A stretch of 64,000 nucleotides of DNA from contig NZ_JANZXB010000007.1 of NCBI RefSeq assembly GCF_025371035.1, forward strand, positions 62,001 through 126,000, in the 5' to 3' direction. Of the stretch, positions 31,398 through 46,003 are shown in pieces. The notes below the pieces were generated by a model. The model was not told where the DNA came from. It made no database searches and worked only from the letters and a program-made list of their open reading frames with translations. The stretch's first letter is position 1, and each line of letters starts with the position of its first letter. The DNA is from Sphingomonas sp. LC-1 (lineage in GTDB: Bacteria > Pseudomonadota > Alphaproteobacteria > Sphingomonadales > Sphingomonadaceae). Position numbers and translations under genes: made by a program.

Positions 31398-32297
31398 TTA
31401 GGCCAGCACGCTGCGGGCGAGCGCCAACGTGCCGAGCGGCCCCGCCTGATCGCCCAGTTGCGCGTGCACGATCCGGTTGGCGACTTGCGCTGCGTCGACG
31501 AAGGGCAGATAGCCCGACAGCTTCTCGACCGTCGCCCGGCGGACCATGTCGAGCAGATGCGGCTGGCCCACACCCACGCCGCCGCCGATCACGATGCGCC
31601 CACAAGCGAGCGTCAGGAACAGTCCGGCAAAGCTCTCCGCCAGCGCATCGGCGACAAAGGCCCAGGCGGGGTGATCGGCATCCAGTTCCTGCGCCGGACG
31701 GCCGGCGCGCGCTGCAATCGCGGGACCCGCGACCAGGCCTTCCAGGCAATCGCCATGAAAGGGGCAGGCCCCGGCGAAATCATCGCCCGCGACACGGCGG
31801 ACGCGGACATGCCCCGCCTCCGGGTGCATCCGGCCCGACACCGGCTGGCCATTGACGATGATGCCCATGCCGACCCCGGTGCCGACCGTGACATAGATAT
31901 GGTCGGCCAGCCCACGCGCCGCGCCCCACTGCCCCTCGGCCAGCGCCGCGCCGGTCACGTCGGTATGGATAGCGACCCGCTCGCCAAAGCCCTCGGCCAA
32001 CGCGCCGACCACGTCCGCGCCCGCCCAGCCGGGCTTGGGCGTGGCGAGCATATGGCCATAATCCATGCCGCTCTTGTCGAGCGCGATCGGACCGAAGCTG
32101 CCGATGCCCAACGCCTCGGGCTTATACTGCTCGCGCCATTCGCCCAGACGCTGCGCCAGTGCGGCCAGGGTAACGGCGGGGGTGGTGGTGGGCAGGCGTT
32201 CGGACACCAGAATGTCCCGCCCGCGCCCGATCAGCACAATCGATTTCGTACCGCCCAGTTCGACACCCGCGACGATCCGATCATGTGCCTCGGTCAT
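31398..32297 (-). CDS. ROK-family fructokinase
   Basis: 299-aa cytoplasmic sugar kinase. The N-terminal ATP-binding ELGGTKS, SFGPI and the substrate region TDVTGAALAEGQWG are seen. The ROK zinc-binding cluster appears as GHVRV...CPFHGDCLEGL, where His and Cys residues coordinate zinc. The set matches bacterial ScrK/Mak-type fructokinases making fructose 6-phosphate from free fructose. It offers a PTS-independent route alongside the fruKA operon 30 kb away. Flanked by a MerC-domain gene and the endolysin gene, with no sugar transporter adjacent. Confidence 0.88.
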   Translation of the reverse strand: MTEAHDRIVAGVELGGTKSIVLIGRGRDILVSERLPTTTPAVTLAALAQRLGEWREQYKPEALGIGSFGPIALDKSGMDYGHMLATPKPGWAGADVVGALAEGFGERVAIHTDVTGAALAEGQWGAARGLADHIYVTVGTGVGMGIIVNGQPVSGRMHPEAGHVRVRRVAGDDFAGACPFHGDCLEGLVAGPAIAARAGRPAQELDADHPAWAFVADALAESFAGLFLTLACGRIVIGGGVGVGQPHLLDMVRRATVEKLSGYLPFVDAAQVANRIVHAQLGDQAGPLGTLALARSVLA

Positions 32298-32410
32298 TCC
32301 ATTCTCCCGCCAGATATTGTTGCGCTTTGGATGGCTGCGCCTGCGCGAAACCGCGCGTCCGGGTCAAGAGCGGGGATGCAAAAAGCGCGACTGGCGGGTG
32401 TGTCGATTCC

Positions 32411-32857
32411 TTACAAGGCGCTCAGCGCGGCCAGCCGATCGGCCCGCAGATTCAGGACATGCGCGACCGCCAGCACAATCCCGCCCGCGACGGTCAGGGC
32501 GGTGCCCGCCATACTGGTCTCGAACACGACACCCAGCATCAACAGGCCCAAGCCGATAAGCCCCCACGTCATGGGACCGCGATGCCCATGACGTCTCAAC
32601 CCCCGCAGCAGCGCGGTCCCGCTCAGCGGTATCGCGATCGCCAGCATGACGATGTGGAATTTCTCCCCCAGATCGGCCCATGCCGCGATCGAGGGAAGGA
32701 ACGCGATCAGGATTGGGAACAGCAGGCAATGGACCAGGCACAGGGACGACGCGGAAATGGCCAGTCGATCCAGCCCCACCCCGCCGGCATGGCGCGGCGC
32801 GGCATAAGGCGTCAGGCCCAGTGTCGGCAGGTCGCCGTCATTCTGATCAACCATCAT
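32411..32857 (-). CDS. MerC-domain membrane protein
   Basis: 148 aa from the ATG at 32857, preceded by GAAAGG; a GTG at 32872 is an alternative start. Four hydrophobic helices. The first contains the paired cysteine/histidine motif SLCLVHCLLFPIL seen in MerC-domain proteins. MerC moves Hg(II), but chromosomal MerC-domain proteins are often linked to zinc or other metal control, and no mer genes occur here. The 134-bp AT-rich region upstream is shared with the divergent beta-galactosidase gene. Substrate metal is unknown. Confidence 0.75.
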   Translation of the reverse strand: MMVDQNDGDLPTLGLTPYAAPRHAGGVGLDRLAISASSLCLVHCLLFPILIAFLPSIAAWADLGEKFHIVMLAIAIPLSGTALLRGLRRHGHRGPMTWGLIGLGLLMLGVVFETSMAGTALTVAGGIVLAVAHVLNLRADRLAALSAL

Positions 32858-32880
32858 ATAGCCTTTCGTCACGCCCCTTT

Positions 32881-32965
32881 TCGCAAATGATACTCTATAT
32901 CATAAATCTCAAGACCAAATCGACAGCGCCCGACTTTAAATTGTATTCCGTATAATCTAGCATGG
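32881..32965. promoter_or_regulatory. AT-rich divergent promoter region with inverted repeat
   Basis: Between the MerC-domain gene (-) and the beta-galactosidase gene (+), base composition shifts to AT-rich. A perfect inverted repeat, ATGATA-N5-TATCAT, occupies 32887-32903, and GTATAAT-like sequence occurs at 32950-32956. The repeat could be a site for a metal-responsive (Fur/Zur-type) or a sugar regulator. This is inference only. Confidence 0.35.
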
Positions 32966-32985
32966 CTGGACGGGCTGAGGAGTGA

Positions 32986-38369
<5,384 letters not shown>

Positions 38370-38396
38370 CACCCTTCCCTCAGCCACAATAGCACC

Positions 38397-38484
38397 ACCC
38401 CGGCGAAGGCCGGGATCCAGTTTCGGCATTCCATCAGGCGCCCCACGAACGTCACGGCAATTGGGCCCCGGCCTCCGCCGGGGC
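38397..38484. repeat. REP-like paired hairpin element, copy 1
   Basis: Two hairpins in inverted orientation, with cores CCCCGGCGAAGGCCGGGATC (about 38398-38417) and CCCCGGCCTCCGCCGGGG (38466-38483), lie downstream of the S9 peptidase gene. The same design recurs at 46004-46086 and 61930-62011. Probably a REP/BIME-like intergenic repeat that may also end transcription. Confidence 0.6.
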
Positions 38485-38544
38485 GGGCGGCGGGGGTTGG
38501 GAAGGGAATAGCAGTGTTGCCTCTCGCCCTCCCCGCGCCTATCG

Positions 38545-38722
38545 CTCGCCCTGCGACAGGTTCCCCTTCGGGGGATGAAAAGGGAATGGGGTGTGACGCC
38601 CCGGCTGCCCCTGCAACTGTAAGCGGCGAGCCATCCGCCATCACGCCATTGGGGGCCTGTTCCCGAGAAGGCGGCGGACCGGCACCGACCCGCGAGCCAG
38701 GAGACCTGCCCGTCGCGGTCGT
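38545..38722 (+). promoter_or_regulatory. Cobalamin riboswitch 1
   Basis: About 178 nt with the full adenosylcobalamin aptamer pattern: the AGGGAATGGGGTG region (38581-38593), the CTGCCCCTGCAACTGTAAGC core (38605-38624), and the B12 box GCCAGGAGACCTGCC (38696-38710) that pairs back to the 5' CAGGTT. It lies in front of the DUF1636-cobT-phosphatase-cobS group and would switch it off when B12 is plentiful. Confidence 0.93.
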
Positions 38723-38819
38723 CTTTCGGCCGGTCAGGATGTACCGGGCGGACGGGGCTATCCCCTCGCGCGACGACAGCGCCTTTGTGGAGACATGCCC
38801 CGATGACCGAGCCCTGTTC

Positions 38820-39227
38820 ATGCTGAAACCCGCCGCGAACGGCCCCGCCGTGGTCGCCTGCAACACCTGTCGCCTGTCCGACGACGCGCGCGAAAATGAA
38901 GACGGCAAGCGCGGCGGCGCGCTGCTGGTCGAGGCGTTGCGCGCGGTGAAAGCCTCCGACCCGGCCTATGCGGATGTGGCGGTCGAGGAGATGCCCTGCC
39001 TCTTTGCCTGCCAGTCCTTCTGCACGGTCCATCTTCGCTGCCCCGGCAAGGTCGGCTATGTGATGGGCAAATTCGCTCCGGACGAGGAGGCCGCGCGTGC
39101 GATCCTGGACTATGCGCGCGCCTATGCCGACAGCGACTGGGGACAGGTGCCGTACAAGCAATGGCCGCAAGGGGTGAAGGGCCATTTCCTGACCCGCACG
39201 CCGCCCGAAGGATTCGTCGTCGAATGA
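38820..39227 (+). CDS. DUF1636 predicted metal-binding protein of B12 operons
   Basis: 135 aa from the ATG at 38820; in-frame GTG (38787) and ATG (38739) starts are possible, and none has a clear ribosome-binding site, which fits a riboswitch that masks translation. Cysteines at ACNTCR and MPCLFACQSFCTVHLRCPG resemble a thioredoxin-like ferredoxin or metal-binding fold. DUF1636 proteins are repeatedly found in alphaproteobacterial B12 operons but have no proven role; cobalt delivery or an electron-transfer job is plausible. Overlaps cobT (ATGA). First gene after riboswitch 1. Confidence 0.85.
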   Translation: MLKPAANGPAVVACNTCRLSDDARENEDGKRGGALLVEALRAVKASDPAYADVAVEEMPCLFACQSFCTVHLRCPGKVGYVMGKFAPDEEAARAILDYARAYADSDWGQVPYKQWPQGVKGHFLTRTPPEGFVVE

Positions 39228-40234
39228 CCGCCTTCCCCACGATCGCCGCGTTCGAGGCCGCGCTGGCCGATCTGTCCCGTCCCGATACCGCCGCGCGCGA
39301 GGCCGCCATGCGGCGGCAGGGCCAGTTGACCAAGCCTCCCGGCTCGCTGGGCCGCCTGGAGGACATCGCCATCTTCCTCGCCGGGTGGCAAGGCGTCGAG
39401 CGCCCCCGGATCGAGCGCGGCCGCGCGGTGATCTTCGCGGGAAATCACGGCGTCGTCGCACGCGGGGTCAGCGCCTTTCCGGCCGAGGTGACGGCGCAGA
39501 TGGTCGCCAATTTCGCCGCCGGGGGTGCGGCGATCAATGCGCTGGCCGCCGCGGCCGGGCTGGAATTGTCGGTGGTCCCGCTCGACCTGGACCGCCCGAC
39601 CGCCGACTTCACCACCGCACCCGCGATGAGCGAGGCGGAATGCCTCGCCGCCCTGTCTGCCGGCGCCGAAGCGCTGGGCGATGCCGACCTGCTGGTGCTG
39701 GGGGAGATGGGCATCGGCAATACCACCCCCGCCGCCGCTCTGGCAGCCGCCAGTTTCGGGGGTGCAGCGGCCCTTTGGGTGGGCCCCGGCACCGGCGTCG
39801 ATGGGGAAGGCCTGTCGCGCAAGACAGCGGCCGTGACCGATGGGTTGACGCTGCACCGCGCGCATCTGACCAGCGCGTTCGAAATCCTCCGCCGACTGGG
39901 CGGGCGGGAGATTGCGGCGATGGCGGGTGCGGTGCTGGCGGCACGAGCCCGGCGCGTGCCTGTGGTGATTGACGGGTTCATCGGCACCGCGGCGATCGCG
40001 CCGCTCGCCATGGCCGATCCGGCCATCGCCGACCACTGCCTGGCCGGACATTGCTCGGCCGAGCCGGGCCACGCCCTGCTGCTGTCGCGGCTGGGTCTGG
40101 AGCCGATCCTGTCGCTGAACATGCGGCTGGGCGAAGGCAGCGGTGCGGCGGTGGCGGTGCAGATCATCCGTGCGGCGATCGCAGCGCATGACGGCATGGC
40201 GACCTTTGCCGAGGCCGGGGTCGCCACCGCGTGA
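39224..40234 (+). CDS. cobT: Nicotinate-nucleotide-dimethylbenzimidazole phosphoribosyltransferase
   Basis: 336 aa from the ATG at 39224. It forms alpha-ribazole phosphate from NaMN and dimethylbenzimidazole for the lower ligand of cobalamin. Motifs: LTKPPGSLGRLEDIA, FAGNHGV, EMGIGNTTPAAAL, and the catalytic Glu in RLGEGSGAA near the C-terminus. (In Pseudomonas denitrificans naming this is cobU.) It overlaps DUF1636 upstream and the phosphatase gene downstream (GTGA), so the four genes are coupled. Confidence 0.97.
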   Translation: MTAFPTIAAFEAALADLSRPDTAAREAAMRRQGQLTKPPGSLGRLEDIAIFLAGWQGVERPRIERGRAVIFAGNHGVVARGVSAFPAEVTAQMVANFAAGGAAINALAAAAGLELSVVPLDLDRPTADFTTAPAMSEAECLAALSAGAEALGDADLLVLGEMGIGNTTPAAALAAASFGGAAALWVGPGTGVDGEGLSRKTAAVTDGLTLHRAHLTSAFEILRRLGGREIAAMAGAVLAARARRVPVVIDGFIGTAAIAPLAMADPAIADHCLAGHCSAEPGHALLLSRLGLEPILSLNMRLGEGSGAAVAVQIIRAAIAAHDGMATFAEAGVATA

Positions 40235-40788
40235 CCGCCTTCCGCCTCCATCTGCTCCGGCATGGCGAGCCCGAGCTGACGGGGCGGATGCTGGGGCGCA
40301 CCGACTGCCCGGTGACGGAACGCGGCATTGCGGCCTGTCTGGCACGGGCTGCCCAAGTGCCGGTGGCACGGCGCATCAGTTCGGACCTGTCGCGCGCGCG
40401 CGCCTGTGCCGAAGCGATGGGCCCGACCGAGATCGATCCGCGCTGGCGGGAGCTGGATTTCGGGGAATGGGACGGGCTGGCCCCGGACGCGATCGATGGG
40501 GACGCGCTCGGGCGGTTCTGGGAAGACCCCGATGCGGCACCCCCGCCGGGCGGCGAGCGCTGGTCCGATCTGGTCGCGCGGGTTCGCGCCGCCCTGATGG
40601 CGCTGTCCCCCGAACCCACGCTGATCGTGACCCATGGCGGGGCGATGCGCGCGGCGCTGCATGTGCTGTGCGGGTTCGACGCAAGGGCCGTCTGGTCCTT
40701 CGCCCTGCCCTATGCCAGCCTGGTGACGCTGGAGGTGTGGGACGGAGACCCCCGCACCGCGCAGGTGACAGGGTTGGCCACAGCATGA
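40231..40788 (+). CDS. Histidine phosphatase, probable alpha-ribazole phosphatase (Salmonella-type CobC)
   Basis: 185 aa, GTG start overlapping the cobT stop. The phosphoglycerate-mutase fold has the catalytic LLRHGEPELT at about 8-17, a second conserved region SSDLSRARACAEA, ELDFGEWDG, and the distal His in IVTHGGAMR. It would remove phosphate from alpha-ribazole phosphate or adenosylcobalamin phosphate. Position between cobT and cobS supports this. The symbol is left blank to avoid a clash with the aminotransferase cobC at 43859. Confidence 0.85.
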   Translation: MTAFRLHLLRHGEPELTGRMLGRTDCPVTERGIAACLARAAQVPVARRISSDLSRARACAEAMGPTEIDPRWRELDFGEWDGLAPDAIDGDALGRFWEDPDAAPPPGGERWSDLVARVRAALMALSPEPTLIVTHGGAMRAALHVLCGFDARAVWSFALPYASLVTLEVWDGDPRTAQVTGLATA

Positions 40789-41501
40789 AGACGCTGATCG
40801 TCGCGCTTGGCTTCCTGACCCGGCTGCCCATGCCGCGTGTCGAGGCGGACGAGGCGGATTTCGCCCGCGCCATCCGGCTTTATCCGCTGGCGGGACTTAT
40901 GATCGGCGTGATCGTGGCGGGCGCGGGCTGGCTGGGCGGACGGGTCGATCCCTGGATCGGGGCGCTGGCCGCGCTGGGGGCCTGGGTCTGGGCGACCGGG
41001 GCGCTGCATCTGGATGGGCTGGCCGATCTCGCCGACGGGCTGGGCGCGGCGCATGGCGATCGCACGCGGCTGCTGTCGGTGATGGCCGATCCGCATATCG
41101 GCAGCTTCGGCACCATCGCGCTGGTGATGCAACTGCTCGCCAAGCTGGTGCTGCTGCATGGCGTGCGACCGGGGGACTGGGCGATGATCGCGCTGGTTCC
41201 GGCGGTGGCGCGGATCGGGCCATTGGTCTGGGCGCGCATCCTGCCACCGTTGCGGCAGGGTGGCCTGGGCGCGATGGTGGCACGGGCGGTGCGCCCGGTC
41301 GATCTGGGACTTTGGGCGATCGTCGCGATAGCGCTCGTGCCGCTCTATCCGCCGCTCATCTTGGGGCCGATCGCGATCATCGTGCTGGCCGCCTGGTTCC
41401 GGCGTCGTGTCGGTGGCGTGACCGGCGATGTCCATGGTGCGGGGATCGAACTGACCGAGACGGGCCTGCTGGTTGCCGCGCTGCTCTACGCCGCTCCCTG
41501 A
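40785..41501 (+). CDS. cobS: Adenosylcobinamide-GDP ribazoletransferase (cobalamin synthase)
   Basis: 238-aa integral membrane enzyme that joins alpha-ribazole to GDP-cobinamide. It has GFLTRLPMP, the conserved acidic [17 protein letters not shown], and HIGSFGT; several hydrophobic helices follow. Start ATG 40785 overlaps the phosphatase stop (ATGA). Its 3' end overlaps the convergent cobQ by 16 bp. (P. denitrificans name cobV; not the CobS chelatase subunit.). Confidence 0.95.
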   Translation: MKTLIVALGFLTRLPMPRVEADEADFARAIRLYPLAGLMIGVIVAGAGWLGGRVDPWIGALAALGAWVWATGALHLDGLADLADGLGAAHGDRTRLLSVMADPHIGSFGTIALVMQLLAKLVLLHGVRPGDWAMIALVPAVARIGPLVWARILPPLRQGGLGAMVARAVRPVDLGLWAIVAIALVPLYPPLILGPIAIIVLAAWFRRRVGGVTGDVHGAGIELTETGLLVAALLYAAP

Positions 41502-42928
41502 GCGATCCGCAGCAGCGCGTCGCAATCGACATGCGCTTCCAGCACGGCGGCGATCGCATCCAACGCAGCGTCCACATCGGCGCGGTGATCCGGGCCCTGC
41601 CCCGCCACGCCGATCCGCGACAGCCATGCCGCCCGCTGCCCCGCCTCCCCCAACAGGCCATGGATATAGCTTCCCGCGACGAGGCCGTCGGCGCTCATCG
41701 CGCCCTCGGGCCGCCCGTCGGCGAGGTGCCCCACGGGACGCGCGGCATCCGGGCCCCTGGTCCGGCCGAGATGGATTTCGTAACCGGAAAAGGATGCGCC
41801 CAAGGCTTCGCCCGTCACCGGCCGTACCGTCTTTTCGCCGGTCAACACGGTCTCGACATCGAGCAGCCCCAGCCCTTCGACGCTGCCCGCCGGTCCCTCG
41901 ATTCCATCCGGATCGGCGACCAATCGGCCCAGCATCTGGTATCCGCCGCATAGCCCCAGCACCGGCCGGCCGCGCCGATGATGCGCGGCGATATCGATAT
42001 GCCAGCCCTGCTCGCGGATGAAGGCAAGGTCGGCGATGGTCGCCTTGGACCCCGCCAGCACGATCATCGCGGCATCGGGTAGGGGCTGGCCGGGGCGGAC
42101 CATCACCAGATCGACCATCGGCTCCAGGCGCAGGGGATCGAGATCGTCGAAATTGGCGATACGCGGGGTGATCGGACAGGCGATCACCACCCGCCCCCCG
42201 GCCCCCGCCTTCGCCCGTTCCAGGATCACTGCATCCTCGCTGGGCAGACGTGCCGCGTCGGCCAGCCAGGGTATCAGCCCCAGCGAATGCCAGCCGGTAT
42301 GCCGGGCGATCAGGGCCATGCCATCGGCGAACAGCGCCGGGTCGCCGCGAAACTTGTTGACCAGAAAGCCCCGGATCATCGCGGCATCGGCCGGTTCGAT
42401 CACCGCCCTGGTTCCCACCAGCGACGCGATCACCCCGCCCCGGTCGATGTCTCCGGCCAGCACCACCGGGACGTTGGCCGCGCGCGCAAAGCCCATATTG
42501 GCAATGTCGCCGCTGCGCAGATTGACCTCGGCAGGCGACCCCGCACCCTCGACGATGACGAGGTCGCACTCCGCCTCCAGTCGCCGGTAGCATTCCACCA
42601 CTTCGGGCAGCAGCCCGATCCGCCCTTCGCGCCATTTCGACGCGGGCAGCATCCCCCGCACCTGCCCGCGCACGATCAGTTGCGAGGTGCGGTCGCCCTG
42701 CGGCTTGAGCAGCACCGGATTCATGTCGACATGCGGCTCGACCCGCGCCGCGAAGGCCTGGGTCGCCTGCGCCCGCCCAATCTCACCGCCATCGGGGGTC
42801 GCGGCGGCATTGTTGCTCATATTCTGCGGCTTGAAAGGGCGGACGCGAAGGCCGCGATTGGCGAAGGCCCGGCACAGCCCCGCGACCAGCACCGATTTGC
42901 CCACGTCCGAGCCGGTGCCCTGAATCAT
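41486..42928 (-). CDS. cobQ: Cobyric acid synthase
   Basis: 480 aa from the ATG at 42928, which overlaps the cobD stop as TGATG. N-terminal dethiobiotin-synthetase-like ATPase ([22 protein letters not shown]) plus a C-terminal type 1 glutamine amidotransferase with its Cys in [10 protein letters not shown]. It amidates side chains b, d, e and g of adenosylcobyrinic diamide. Last gene of the minus-strand B12 run; its 3' end overlaps convergent cobS. Confidence 0.97.
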   Translation of the reverse strand: MIQGTGSDVGKSVLVAGLCRAFANRGLRVRPFKPQNMSNNAAATPDGGEIGRAQATQAFAARVEPHVDMNPVLLKPQGDRTSQLIVRGQVRGMLPASKWREGRIGLLPEVVECYRRLEAECDLVIVEGAGSPAEVNLRSGDIANMGFARAANVPVVLAGDIDRGGVIASLVGTRAVIEPADAAMIRGFLVNKFRGDPALFADGMALIARHTGWHSLGLIPWLADAARLPSEDAVILERAKAGAGGRVVIACPITPRIANFDDLDPLRLEPMVDLVMVRPGQPLPDAAMIVLAGSKATIADLAFIREQGWHIDIAAHHRRGRPVLGLCGGYQMLGRLVADPDGIEGPAGSVEGLGLLDVETVLTGEKTVRPVTGEALGASFSGYEIHLGRTRGPDAARPVGHLADGRPEGAMSADGLVAGSYIHGLLGEAGQRAAWLSRIGVAGQGPDHRADVDAALDAIAAVLEAHVDCDALLRIAQGAA

Positions 42929-43866
42929 CACGCCAGCCACGCAACACCCCCCGCGATCAGCCAAAGAAGCAGGCAGGCGCGCGCATAGATTTGCAGCGCA
43001 GTGACGATGTCGTTCGGCGCCGCCATACGCCCTTCGCGCCCGATCCACGGCTTGATCTGGGTCACGCCGTCATAGGCGACCGGCCCCGCCAGCGCGACGC
43101 CCAGCGCCCCTGCCATCGCCGCCTCAGGCCAGCCCGCATTGGGCGAGGCATGGGCGCGCGCATCGCGCTTCATTACCGCCCAGCCGCCCGCGCCCGCCAC
43201 ACAGACCAGCAACCCGGCGATCCGCGCCGGTATCCAGTTCGCGCCGTCATCGATCCGCGCCGCCGCCCAGCCGAACGCGCGCCAGCGTGGCTCCTTATGC
43301 CCGATCATGCTGTCGGCGGTGTTGATCGCCTTGTACATCCACACCCCCGGCAGTCCGAGCAGCAGCAACCAGAACAGCGGCGCGACGATCCCGTCGCAAA
43401 AGCTCTCCGCCAGCGTCTCGATCGCGGCGCGCGCGACGCCCGCCTGATCCAGCCGCTGCGTATCGCGCCCCACGACCCGCGCGACCAGGGCGCGAGCGGC
43501 GGGAAGGTCGCCGCGCATCAGCGCGTCGGCCACCGGGCGGACATGAAGATAGAGGCTGCGCTGCGCCAAGGCGGGCCAGGCGAGGACGGCACTGGCGATC
43601 CAGCCCCAGCGTCCGAACAACAGATGCGATTCCCGGTCGAGCCACCATGCCGCCGCGCCGGTCAGCGCGATTAGAAGCAGGATGGTCAGGACGCCCAGAC
43701 CCCGCCGCACGCCCTGGGGCCACTCCGGCCGGTTGCCGAGCCGCTCCGCGACATTCAGGAAGCGGGCAAACGCCCCCACCGGATGCCCGACCCGCGCGTA
43801 AAGCCGGTCGGGCCAACCGATCGCGGCGTCGAGCGCCAGCGCGAGCAGCGCGACGGGATCAGCCAT
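42928..43866 (-). CDS. cobD: Adenosylcobinamide-phosphate synthase (CbiB/CobD)
   Basis: 312-aa multi-pass membrane protein that attaches aminopropanol phosphate to cobyric acid. Conserved segments: RVGHPVGAF at the start, [25 protein letters not shown] and [18 protein letters not shown]. Its start overlaps the end of cobC by 8 bp, and its stop overlaps cobQ, so three genes form one unit. Confidence 0.95.
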   Translation of the reverse strand: MADPVALLALALDAAIGWPDRLYARVGHPVGAFARFLNVAERLGNRPEWPQGVRRGLGVLTILLLIALTGAAAWWLDRESHLLFGRWGWIASAVLAWPALAQRSLYLHVRPVADALMRGDLPAARALVARVVGRDTQRLDQAGVARAAIETLAESFCDGIVAPLFWLLLLGLPGVWMYKAINTADSMIGHKEPRWRAFGWAAARIDDGANWIPARIAGLLVCVAGAGGWAVMKRDARAHASPNAGWPEAAMAGALGVALAGPVAYDGVTQIKPWIGREGRMAAPNDIVTALQIYARACLLLWLIAGGVAWLA

Positions 43867-44848
43867 GTCGCAACGCCTCGTCCAGCCGGGCGAGATCGTC
43901 CGCCGCCTCGGGCACGCCGAACCGCAACCGCTCGGGCGCGTCGGCGAAGGGCCGAACCAATATTCCCGCCGCCGCCAGTCGGGCGAACAGACTGGCCGCC
44001 ACCGGCGTCTCGACCATGCGGAACAGCGGACAGTCTCCTTTTGCGATCAGACCATGGCGCGCCAGCACCGCGTCCAGCGCCGCCGCCCGCTCGGCCATCG
44101 CGATGCGGGTCGCCGCGATCCATGCGCGATCGGCATAGGCCGCGCTGCCCCAAGCGATGGCATGGCTCGATACCGGCCAGTCGCCCAGCAACAGGCGAAG
44201 CCGCGACAGCATGTCCGGCTTGGCGATGACGAAGCCCAGCCGAACCCCCGCCAGCCCGAAGAACTTGCCGAACGACCGCAGCACGACGATCCGCTCACCG
44301 CCCGCAAAGCCGGGCCCCGGCATCGCATCGGCAAAGGCTTCGTCCAGGATCAGCCAGCCGCCCGCACGGGCTTGCGCCTCGGCCAGGCGCGCCAACTGAT
44401 CGCACGAGCGATGGACGCCGTCGGGATTGTTGGGATTGGCGATCAGCAGGCTTCCCGACTGCCCCTTCCACTCCTCCAGCGCGGCGTGATCGACCCGCAT
44501 CGTCGCGATCGCATCGTGGGTGCCGTAACTCGGCCGGACCGCAACGATCGGCTGGGCGATACCCAGCAGCGGCAGGAGACGCAGCGCCATCTCGCTTCCC
44601 GGCACCGCCGCCACGCGTTCGGACGCGACACCAAAATGCGCCGCCGCCAATGCCTCCAGCCGGGCGAGTGCACTGCGATCGGGCAAGGGCCCGGCATCGA
44701 CCGCCAGCGCGGCGGTCGGCTGCCACGCCACCGGATTAATCCCCGTCGACAGATCGAGCCACGGTTCGGGCGCGTGCGGAAACATCGCCCTGGCCGCATC
44801 GATCCGCCCGCCATGATGGGTCAGCGCACCCATTTCCGCTTGCGTCAC
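43859..44848 (-). CDS. cobC: L-threonine-O-3-phosphate decarboxylase-like aminotransferase
   Basis: 329 aa if starting at the GTG 44848 with GGGAG upstream; an ATG at 44833 gives 324 aa. A fold type I PLP enzyme with LDLSTGINP, the NPNNPDG substrate-binding turn, LDEAFAD, and the PLP-binding Lys in LRSFGKFFGLAGVRLGF. It supplies (R)-1-amino-2-propanol phosphate for CobD, the next gene. Its 5' end lies only 27 bp from divergent cobU, so a shared promoter must sit partly inside coding sequence. Confidence 0.92.
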   Translation of the reverse strand: MTQAEMGALTHHGGRIDAARAMFPHAPEPWLDLSTGINPVAWQPTAALAVDAGPLPDRSALARLEALAAAHFGVASERVAAVPGSEMALRLLPLLGIAQPIVAVRPSYGTHDAIATMRVDHAALEEWKGQSGSLLIANPNNPDGVHRSCDQLARLAEAQARAGGWLILDEAFADAMPGPGFAGGERIVVLRSFGKFFGLAGVRLGFVIAKPDMLSRLRLLLGDWPVSSHAIAWGSAAYADRAWIAATRIAMAERAAALDAVLARHGLIAKGDCPLFRMVETPVAASLFARLAAAGILVRPFADAPERLRFGVPEAADDLARLDEALRHG

Positions 44849-44875
44849 AGCCCGGCTCCCGCAATGCGCAGAGGC

Positions 44876-45400
44876 ATGACGAAGCCCCGTACCATCCTCG
44901 TGCTCGGCGGTGCCCGGTCGGGCAAAAGCCGCCATGCGCAGGCGCTGGCCGAGGCGATGACACCCGAAGGCTGCTTCATCGCCACCGCGCAAGCCTGGGA
45001 CAAGGAGATGCGCGACCGCATCGCGCGCCACCAGGCCGATCGCGACGCGCGATGGACGACGGTGGAGGCTCCGCTTACCCTGCCGGAAGCCATTATGGAG
45101 CATGGCCGCGCCGACCGGGTGCTACTGGTCGACTGTCTGACGCTGTGGCTGACCAACCTGTTGCTGGGCGACGCGGACTTGATCGCGGCGGGGGATGCGC
45201 TGGTCGCGGCGCTGGCGGACGCACCCGGCCCGGTCGTGCTGGTCAGCAACGAGGTCGGCTTCGGCATCGTCCCCGACAATGCGCTGGCCCGCCGCTTCCG
45301 CGATGCGCAGGGCACGCTGAACCAGCGGCTGGCGCGGGTCTGCGACGCGACCGACCTGGTGGTCGCCGGGCTGCCCCTTCGCCTTTCAGGAGAGAAATGA
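44876..45400 (+). CDS. cobU: Bifunctional adenosylcobinamide kinase / guanylyltransferase
   Basis: 174 aa from the ATG at 44876 (an ATG at 44864 is also in frame; neither has a good ribosome-binding site). P-loop LGGARSGKSRHA at about 8-19, the conserved IARHQADRD with the guanylylated His, and LVDCLTLWLTNL are present. It phosphorylates adenosylcobinamide and transfers GMP to it. (P. denitrificans cobP.) It overlaps cobO (ATGA). The pair is an island on the + strand within the minus-strand B12 cluster. Confidence 0.95.
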   Translation: MTKPRTILVLGGARSGKSRHAQALAEAMTPEGCFIATAQAWDKEMRDRIARHQADRDARWTTVEAPLTLPEAIMEHGRADRVLLVDCLTLWLTNLLLGDADLIAAGDALVAALADAPGPVVLVSNEVGFGIVPDNALARRFRDAQGTLNQRLARVCDATDLVVAGLPLRLSGEK

Positions 45401-45999
45401 TGCGAACCGACGCCGAACATGCCGAGCGCATGGCCAAGAAGAAGGTCGCGCAGGACCAGAAGGTCGCCGCGCGCGACGTCGAAAAGGGGCTGGTGATCGT
45501 CCATACCGGCAAGGGCAAGGGCAAGACGACCGCCGCGCTGGGCATGGTGATCCGCGCGGTCGGACATGGGATGCGCGTCGGCATGGTTCAGTTCGTCAAG
45601 GGCGCGATGACCACCGGCGAGGCGGCGGTGCTGGCGCGCTTTCCCGAGGTGGACTTCCACGCGATGGGCGAGGGCTTCACCTGGAACACCCAGGACCGCA
45701 CCCGCGACATCGCCACCGCACGCACCGCCTGGAACGAGGTGAAGCGGATGATCGCCGACCCGGCTTATGACCTGATCGTCGCCGACGAACTCAACATCGT
45801 GTTGCGCTACGACTATCTGCCGGTCGATGAGGTGCTGGAGGCACTCGCCTCCAGGGGGGAGATGACGCATGTCGTCATCACGGGCCGCAACGCCCCCGAC
45901 GCGCTGATCGCGGCGGCCGATCTGGTGACCGACATGACGCAGGTGAAGCATCCCTTCCGCGAACAGGGCGTGAAGGCGCAGAAGGGCATCGAGTTCTGA
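45397..45999 (+). CDS. cobO: Corrinoid adenosyltransferase (CobO/BtuR type)
   Basis: 200 aa, ATG 45397 with CAGGAGAG just upstream. ATP-binding P-loop HTGKGKGKTTAA, VQFVKGAM, and DELNIVLRYDYL place it in the CobA(Salmonella)/CobO family, which adds the upper 5'-deoxyadenosyl ligand to Co(I) corrinoid. A charged N-terminal helix precedes the P-loop. Convergent with cobF; a repeat element separates them. Confidence 0.96.
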   Translation: MMRTDAEHAERMAKKKVAQDQKVAARDVEKGLVIVHTGKGKGKTTAALGMVIRAVGHGMRVGMVQFVKGAMTTGEAAVLARFPEVDFHAMGEGFTWNTQDRTRDIATARTAWNEVKRMIADPAYDLIVADELNIVLRYDYLPVDEVLEALASRGEMTHVVITGRNAPDALIAAADLVTDMTQVKHPFREQGVKAQKGIEF

Positions 46000-46003
46000 C
46001 CCC

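Noticed and set aside
32411-32857. Mercury resistance locus
   Set aside because: Only a MerC-domain protein is present; no merA, merT, merP or merR nearby.
38514-38819. N-terminal extension of the DUF1636 frame
   Set aside because: Most of it is translated riboswitch RNA; family similarity begins only after 38820.
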